DNA from: Lachnospiraceae bacterium MA2020
GTDB lineage: Bacteria; Bacillota; Clostridia; Lachnospirales; Lachnospiraceae
NCBI GenBank assembly: GCA_000746015.1
Contig: KN050797.1
Coordinates: 116,675-180,674 of the forward strand
DNA: 64,000 nucleotides
Reading direction: 5' to 3'
The stretch's first letter is position 1. Each line of letters starts with the position of its first letter. Below are positions 59,725 to 64,000 of the stretch, one piece after another. Below the pieces are notes generated by a model. That model saw only the letters and a list, made by a program, of their open reading frames with translations, had not been told where the DNA came from and ran no database searches. Made by a program: the position numbers and the translations under genes.

Positions 59725-60849
59725 ATGAAGAAGAAACTTTTATCAGCATTAATGGCTGGAGTGATGGTATTTTCACTTACAGCATGTGGATCAGGCAGCA
59801 GTGCAGAAGCTAAGTCAGCTTCAAGTGAGGCAGCAGCAACAACAGCTTCGGAGAGTGCAGCATCAGGTGATGCATCACATATCTATGTACTTACAGCTCC
59901 GGAAGATCACGGCTGGACAGGTTCAGTAGCAACTTTCGCAAAAGAGAAGGTTGAGGAAGTAAACGGCGCAGGCAAGTATTCAGCAGAGGTTATCACTTGT
60001 GATGATGCTTCATATCAGATCAACCAGATAGAGGATATCATTGCAAAGGGTGAGAAGAACATTTCAGTTGTTATCCAGCCTATCGATGACACAGTACAGT
60101 CAGCAATTCAGGAACTTGTAGATGCAGGTGTTCCATATGTTGCATTCGACAGGATCATTGATGGTGTTGCATCAAGTGCAGTTTCAAATGTTAAGGGTGA
60201 CAACGAAGGAATCGGTGCAGGTTCAGCAGCTTACTTTGTATCACTTGGACTTAAGCCTGGTGATAAGGTTTACGTATATGAAGGCGATACTTCATCAGTT
60301 ACAACACTTAGAAATCAGGGATTTACAGAGTATCTTCTCGGAGATATTGAGTTTGACGGACAGAAGATCGCTGATGATGCAAAGTGGACACAGGATCAGA
60401 TCGACAGCTCTATCACATATTCAGGTGCTATGAACTGGAGCCGTTCTGATACAAAGGCAGCTTTTGAGACACTTATGGGCGACAGCTCAAACACAGATAT
60501 CAAGTGGTTCTATGCAGAGGATGACGAGCTTGCAATGGGTATCCTTGAGGCATTAAACGGCGGCGGTATCGATGATGCAGCTAAGGAAGCTTTCCTTGCA
60601 AATAAGCCGGTTATCACAGGCTGTGGCGGACTTGATGAGTTCTACGGTGTTTTGAGAGGTGAGTCTTACGGTGATCTTTACAGCAAGCTTGGCGGATTTA
60701 TGTCAGTTACATACAGCCCAAGCATGATCCAGACAGCTATTCAGGATATGGTTGACAGCCTTGATGGAAGCACAGTTACACAGGATCACGTTATCGAGTG
60801 CCAGAATGTAACAGCAGACAATGTTTCAGAGTTTAAGGGATTTAACTGA
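59725..60849 (+). CDS. Sugar ABC transporter substrate-binding lipoprotein
   Basis: The 374-residue protein starts with a lipoprotein signal (MKKKLLSALMAGVMVFSLTA followed by the lipobox Cys21), then a Ser/Ala-rich linker, then a periplasmic-binding-protein type I fold (sugar class, RbsB/XylF/ChvE-like): TAPEDHGWTG, QIEDIIAKGEKNISVVIQPI, YVAFDRIIDG, and the later GCGGLDEFYGVL. It captures a sugar outside the membrane for the importer that follows. AGGAGG precedes the ATG. It is 24 bp before the ATPase gene and separated from the dehydrogenase by a terminator, so the transport operon has its own promoter, which I could not place with confidence. Confidence 0.93.
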   Translation: MKKKLLSALMAGVMVFSLTACGSGSSAEAKSASSEAAATTASESAASGDASHIYVLTAPEDHGWTGSVATFAKEKVEEVNGAGKYSAEVITCDDASYQINQIEDIIAKGEKNISVVIQPIDDTVQSAIQELVDAGVPYVAFDRIIDGVASSAVSNVKGDNEGIGAGSAAYFVSLGLKPGDKVYVYEGDTSSVTTLRNQGFTEYLLGDIEFDGQKIADDAKWTQDQIDSSITYSGAMNWSRSDTKAAFETLMGDSSNTDIKWFYAEDDELAMGILEALNGGGIDDAAKEAFLANKPVITGCGGLDEFYGVLRGESYGDLYSKLGGFMSVTYSPSMIQTAIQDMVDSLDGSTVTQDHVIECQNVTADNVSEFKGFN

Positions 60850-60873
60850 TAAATTATTTAGGAGGAAGAACCT

Positions 60874-62409
60874 ATGTCGCTTTTAGAAATGAAAGGTATT
60901 TATAAATCCTTTAGCGGCGTACCGGTTTTAAGAGGCGTGGATTTGACAATAGAAAAGGGTGAGATCCACGCCCTTCTTGGTGAAAATGGAGCCGGAAAAT
61001 CTACGCTGATGAATATACTTACCGGAACGATCGCCTATGATGAAGGCAGTATTAGATTTGACGGTCAGGAACTTAAGAATATCACAATTAAAAAAAGTGA
61101 AGAACTTGGTATCGCATTTGTTCACCAGGAACTCAATTTATTTAATGACTTAAAGGTTTTTGAAAATATCTATATAAATAAAGAAATAACTACTAAATTT
61201 GGCAGACTTGATAAGCGCCAGATGATAAAAAGATCGAGAGAACTTTTTGAAAATCTCGGAGTTAGCATTGATCCGACAGCAATGGTATCAGATCTTCGCA
61301 CAGGGGAAAAGCAGCTTCTCGAAATATGTAAGGCATTATTTTTTGATGCAAAACTTCTTATATTAGATGAACCTACGACCTCACTTACAAATGAGGAAGT
61401 TGAGCATCTGTTTAAGATTGTAAATGATCTTAAACAGAGGGGAATCTCATTTATTTTCATTTCGCATAAAATGCCGGAGATATTTGCATATTGTGATGCG
61501 TATACGGTATTTAGGAATGGAGAGTACATCGGTCATGGAAAGATCGCCGATACGACACCAAATGATGTAACGCGCCTCATGGTTGGACAGGCATCAGAGG
61601 CAGGAAAGATCTATAAAAAGCGTAAAGTCGGTGAAGAAGTGCTGAGACTTGAAAATGTCTCCGGCAAAGGATTTAATAATATTTCTTTCAGTGTGAAGAA
61701 GGGTGAGATCATTGGTCTTACAGGACTTCAGGGTGCCGGAAGCAGCGAGCTTATGCAGGGAATATTTGGCTCGGAGCCAATTTACAGCGGAACTGTAAAA
61801 GTGAGTGGCGAGACTGTTAAGACAGGCTCAGTTCATAGGGCTATGAAAGCAGGTATAAGCCTTCTTCCATCAAACAGAAAAGAAAATTCGGTAATACCGG
61901 ATATGACTTTGATAGAAAATATGTATCTTGCAGAGCATACGCTTTCAGCAGGCAAGTTTCAGATACATAAGAAAAAAGAAGAAAACAATTATCTTGAATA
62001 TAAGGATAAATTAAATATAAAGGCAGAGTCGGGGAATGATCTTATCACTTCGCTCAGCGGAGGAAATCAGCAGAAGGTATTTATTGCAAGATGGCTCAAT
62101 ACCAATTCTGACATACTTCTCTTTGACAATCCGACACAGGGAATCGATGTAGGAGCAAAAGAGGAGATTTATAGGCTCATCCTCCGTCTGGCTGAAGAGG
62201 GCAAGACTATACTTGTAAATACACTCGAGATACCTGAGCTTCAGCAGGTAGCAGACTCATGCATGATTTTTTACAATGGAGAGATTATAAAAGTGCTTTC
62301 TCACGATGAGATAGAAGAACATCGCGTAATGATGTATTCGACCAATTCTGTAGGAGCACAGGAAGGAAACACCAATGGAAACAGCGATGAAGATGAAAAA
62401 GGAAAATAA
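60874..62409 (+). CDS. Sugar ABC transporter ATP-binding protein (double ATPase, RbsA/MglA/XylG type)
   Basis: A 511-residue fused double ATPase. The first half has Walker A LLGENGAGKST, signature LRTGEKQLLEICKAL (a variant) and Walker B LLILDEPTTSL. The second half has GLTGLQGAGSSELMQ (degenerate Walker A), LSGGNQQKVFIARWL and ILLFDNPTQGIDVG. The second-site changes are normal for this class. AGGAGG lies 9 bases before the ATG. Its last 35 bp overlap the permease gene. It would drive import of the sugar caught by the upstream lipoprotein. Confidence 0.95.
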   Translation: MSLLEMKGIYKSFSGVPVLRGVDLTIEKGEIHALLGENGAGKSTLMNILTGTIAYDEGSIRFDGQELKNITIKKSEELGIAFVHQELNLFNDLKVFENIYINKEITTKFGRLDKRQMIKRSRELFENLGVSIDPTAMVSDLRTGEKQLLEICKALFFDAKLLILDEPTTSLTNEEVEHLFKIVNDLKQRGISFIFISHKMPEIFAYCDAYTVFRNGEYIGHGKIADTTPNDVTRLMVGQASEAGKIYKKRKVGEEVLRLENVSGKGFNNISFSVKKGEIIGLTGLQGAGSSELMQGIFGSEPIYSGTVKVSGETVKTGSVHRAMKAGISLLPSNRKENSVIPDMTLIENMYLAEHTLSAGKFQIHKKKEENNYLEYKDKLNIKAESGNDLITSLSGGNQQKVFIARWLNTNSDILLFDNPTQGIDVGAKEEIYRLILRLAEEGKTILVNTLEIPELQQVADSCMIFYNGEIIKVLSHDEIEEHRVMMYSTNSVGAQEGNTNGNSDEDEKGK

Positions 62410-63403
62410 TATGATCGGGAAGATCTGGAAGGGATACAGCTTCATATTTGTATTTTTTATAATATTCTTAGTATATGCGCTTTCAAGCAGCACGATGACC
62501 TGGAGCGCTACGATGAACATATTGAGACATTCAGCAGTTATCGGTATCATTTCACTTGGAATGGGACTTGTGTGCCTTACGGGTGAGATCGATCTGTCAG
62601 CAGGTTCAACACTTGCGCTTGTGAGCGGCTTTTCTGTAATTGTATTTAATGCTACAAGTGGAAATATAGTGCTGACAGCACTTTTTGCAATTGTTTTTGG
62701 CGCAATTCTTGGACTTGTAAACGGAGCGTTGGTCGGCGTAGTAAAGATGCCTTCCTTCATAGTTACACTTGCAACGATGCTTATCTACCGTTCGTTTTCA
62801 CAGTACTTCTGCCAGCATATGCAAAAGGCACTTATAGGTGGTGGTAGCTCAGTTTACAGGATGTCTAATTCGTTTGATGGCTATCAGGTAATGTACAGCC
62901 TTGGTAATAACAAACTTGCAACTATTCCTATCGTTGGAATTTTGCTTATATTATTTACAGCTGTATTTGTTTATATTACAGAGGATACAAAGTTTGGTAA
63001 AAAAGTATATGCGATCGGCTCAAGTGAGAAGGGCGCATTCATGACAGGTATCAATGTACGCCTTATGAAGATGATGGTTTTTGTGATAATGGGAATCATG
63101 GTAGGTATCGCTTCATATCTTTGGATATGCATGAATGCTTCATCTGATCCGGCTACCACCGGTTCAAGCTATGAGATGTATGCAATCGCAGCTGTTGTAC
63201 TTGGCGGAGTTGCAATGAGCGGCGGCAGAGGTAAGATGCTCGGAGTACTTTTCGGTTCACTTTCATATACCGTTATAGACAAGATCATTATTGCACTTAA
63301 GATGGATTCACTTATTAACAATGCGATAAAGGGAATCATCCTGATAATTGTAATTCTTATCCAGGTAGCAGGCCCCGAGATCAAGGAGAAGATAAAAAGG
63401 TGA
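62375..63403 (+). CDS. Sugar ABC transporter permease (RbsC type)
   Basis: A 342-residue integral membrane protein with about ten hydrophobic segments and the family words GEIDLSAGSTLALVSG, GLVNGALVGVVKMPSFIVTLA, TGINVRLMKMMVF and AAVVLGGVAMSGGRGK. One permease forms a homodimer with the double ATPase. Two starts are possible: ATG 62375 (GGAAGGA seven bases upstream) and ATG 62411 (AAAAGGA nearby); the first was chosen, giving a 35-bp overlap with the ATPase. Its stop overlaps the next gene's GTG start by 4 bp. Confidence 0.93.
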   Translation: METAMKMKKENNMIGKIWKGYSFIFVFFIIFLVYALSSSTMTWSATMNILRHSAVIGIISLGMGLVCLTGEIDLSAGSTLALVSGFSVIVFNATSGNIVLTALFAIVFGAILGLVNGALVGVVKMPSFIVTLATMLIYRSFSQYFCQHMQKALIGGGSSVYRMSNSFDGYQVMYSLGNNKLATIPIVGILLILFTAVFVYITEDTKFGKKVYAIGSSEKGAFMTGINVRLMKMMVFVIMGIMVGIASYLWICMNASSDPATTGSSYEMYAIAAVVLGGVAMSGGRGKMLGVLFGSLSYTVIDKIIIALKMDSLINNAIKGIILIIVILIQVAGPEIKEKIKR

Positions 63404-64000
63404 GAAAACTAAAAATAGGAGTTATCGGTTGCGGTGCGATATCCGTAAGAAGGCATCTGCCTGAGTATGCAGGACGTGATGATGTCGAAATTGCAGCGCT
63501 CTATAATCGTACAAGGAGCAAGGCGGAAGAGGCTCAGAAGAAGTATGGCGGAGTCGTGTGTGACAGTGTTGAGGAACTTGTAGCCATGGATCTTGATGCT
63601 GTAAGTGTGTGTACTGCAAATGCAAGTCATGCGCATGATGCTATACTTGCGCTGCAGTCAGGAAAGCATGTTTTATGCGAAAAGCCAATGGATGTTACTT
63701 TATATAAGTGCATTGCGATGGTTGAGGAAGCAAAGAAAGCAGGCAAGCTTCTTATGATCGCCCAAAATCAGAGGTTTTCGGCAGCGCATGTAAAAGCACG
63801 CGATCTGATCAAAGCGGGTGAGATTGGAAAAATCCTGTCTTTTGAGACAAAATTCGGACATTCCGGTCCTGAAAGATGGACAGGCTCTGACGATACATGG
63901 TTCTTTAAGAAAACAGATGCGGGAATGGGAGCACTTGCAGACTTAGGGATACATAAGACAGATCTTATACATTATCTTACAGGTGAAGCCGTTACTGAGG
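63400..64000 (+). CDS. Second Gfo/Idh/MocA-family dehydrogenase, N-terminal part
   Basis: The frame opens at GTG 63400, overlapping the permease stop by 4 bp (GTGA), with AAGGAG eleven bases upstream, and is cut by the window end after 200 residues. The Rossmann start is IGVIGCGAISVRRH, with the EKPMD motif (CEKPMDVT) and the catalytic region LADLGIHKTDLIHYL. It is a distinct protein from the one at 58.2 kb and appears coupled to the transporter, so imported sugar or glycoside is probably oxidised next. The rest of the operon lies outside the window. Confidence 0.92.
   Translation, partial: MRKLKIGVIGCGAISVRRHLPEYAGRDDVEIAALYNRTRSKAEEAQKKYGGVVCDSVEELVAMDLDAVSVCTANASHAHDAILALQSGKHVLCEKPMDVTLYKCIAMVEEAKKAGKLLMIAQNQRFSAAHVKARDLIKAGEIGKILSFETKFGHSGPERWTGSDDTWFFKKTDAGMGALADLGIHKTDLIHYLTGEAVTE

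Overview
The window looks like chromosomal DNA from a low-GC Firmicute, most probably a motile gut or rumen Lachnospiraceae (Butyrivibrio/Roseburia type). The support for this is the strong AGGAGG ribosome sites, the T-box-controlled pheST operon, a CIRCE/HrcA-type groESL operon, Rbs-type sugar ABC import, abundant c-di-GMP and chemotaxis genes, and Ig-like surface-protein sequence typical of that family. The assignment rests on gene families only; no 16S gene is present.

Layout. 0-4.4 kb: a divergent L-ascorbate (ula) locus. PTS IIC (cut by the window edge), IIA and the lactonase UlaG run leftward; UlaE and an unknown cytoplasmic beta-propeller-like protein run rightward. The shared 564-bp regulatory region carries a duplicated 20-bp element. 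4.5-10.9 kb: an FNT channel, tcdA, a phenylalanine T-box with pheS-pheT, and queA. 10.9-13.5 kb (minus strand): a secreted tyrosine phosphatase with a surface-type tail, and a YlmH-like S4 protein. 13.5-19.6 kb: an MFP-MacB export operon with its own two-component system and an OmpR-type direct repeat at the promoter. 19.8-28.7 kb: a signalling island with an HD-GYP-like protein, Nudix hydrolase, chemoreceptor behind a structured leader, PilZ protein behind two strong hairpins, a FIST-domain hybrid histidine kinase and a two-REC protein. 28.7-39.2 kb: an S66 carboxypeptidase, a charged hypothetical, a flippase-like membrane protein, a CDF metal exporter, valS, a FapA/DUF342 protein, a 50-residue protein and a zinc-ribbon/TPR membrane protein with an Ala/Gln tail. 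39.2-42.9 kb: a PepD-like dipeptidase and groESL. 42.9-48.9 kb: a tyrosine recombinase interrupted by one in-frame UGA, manC-manA, an Rpn-like nuclease (minus strand) and glf. 49.0-50.9 kb: two small-membrane-domain proteins.

51-64 kb is the most unusual part. An AraC regulator fused to a GH39-like domain that lacks the acid/base motif is followed by a TIM-barrel protein and a DUF6379 protein that together look like the alpha and beta subunits of a C-glycoside deglycosidase. After a KtrAB potassium system come a second TIM-barrel protein, a Gfo/Idh/MocA dehydrogenase, a complete sugar ABC importer and the start of a second dehydrogenase. Together these suggest import of a glycoside, oxidation of its sugar to a keto form, and C-C or C-O bond cleavage by TIM-barrel enzymes instead of classical hydrolysis. 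That pathway is inferred from gene families and order; the substrate cannot be read from sequence.

No tRNA, rRNA, CRISPR array or intact mobile element was seen.
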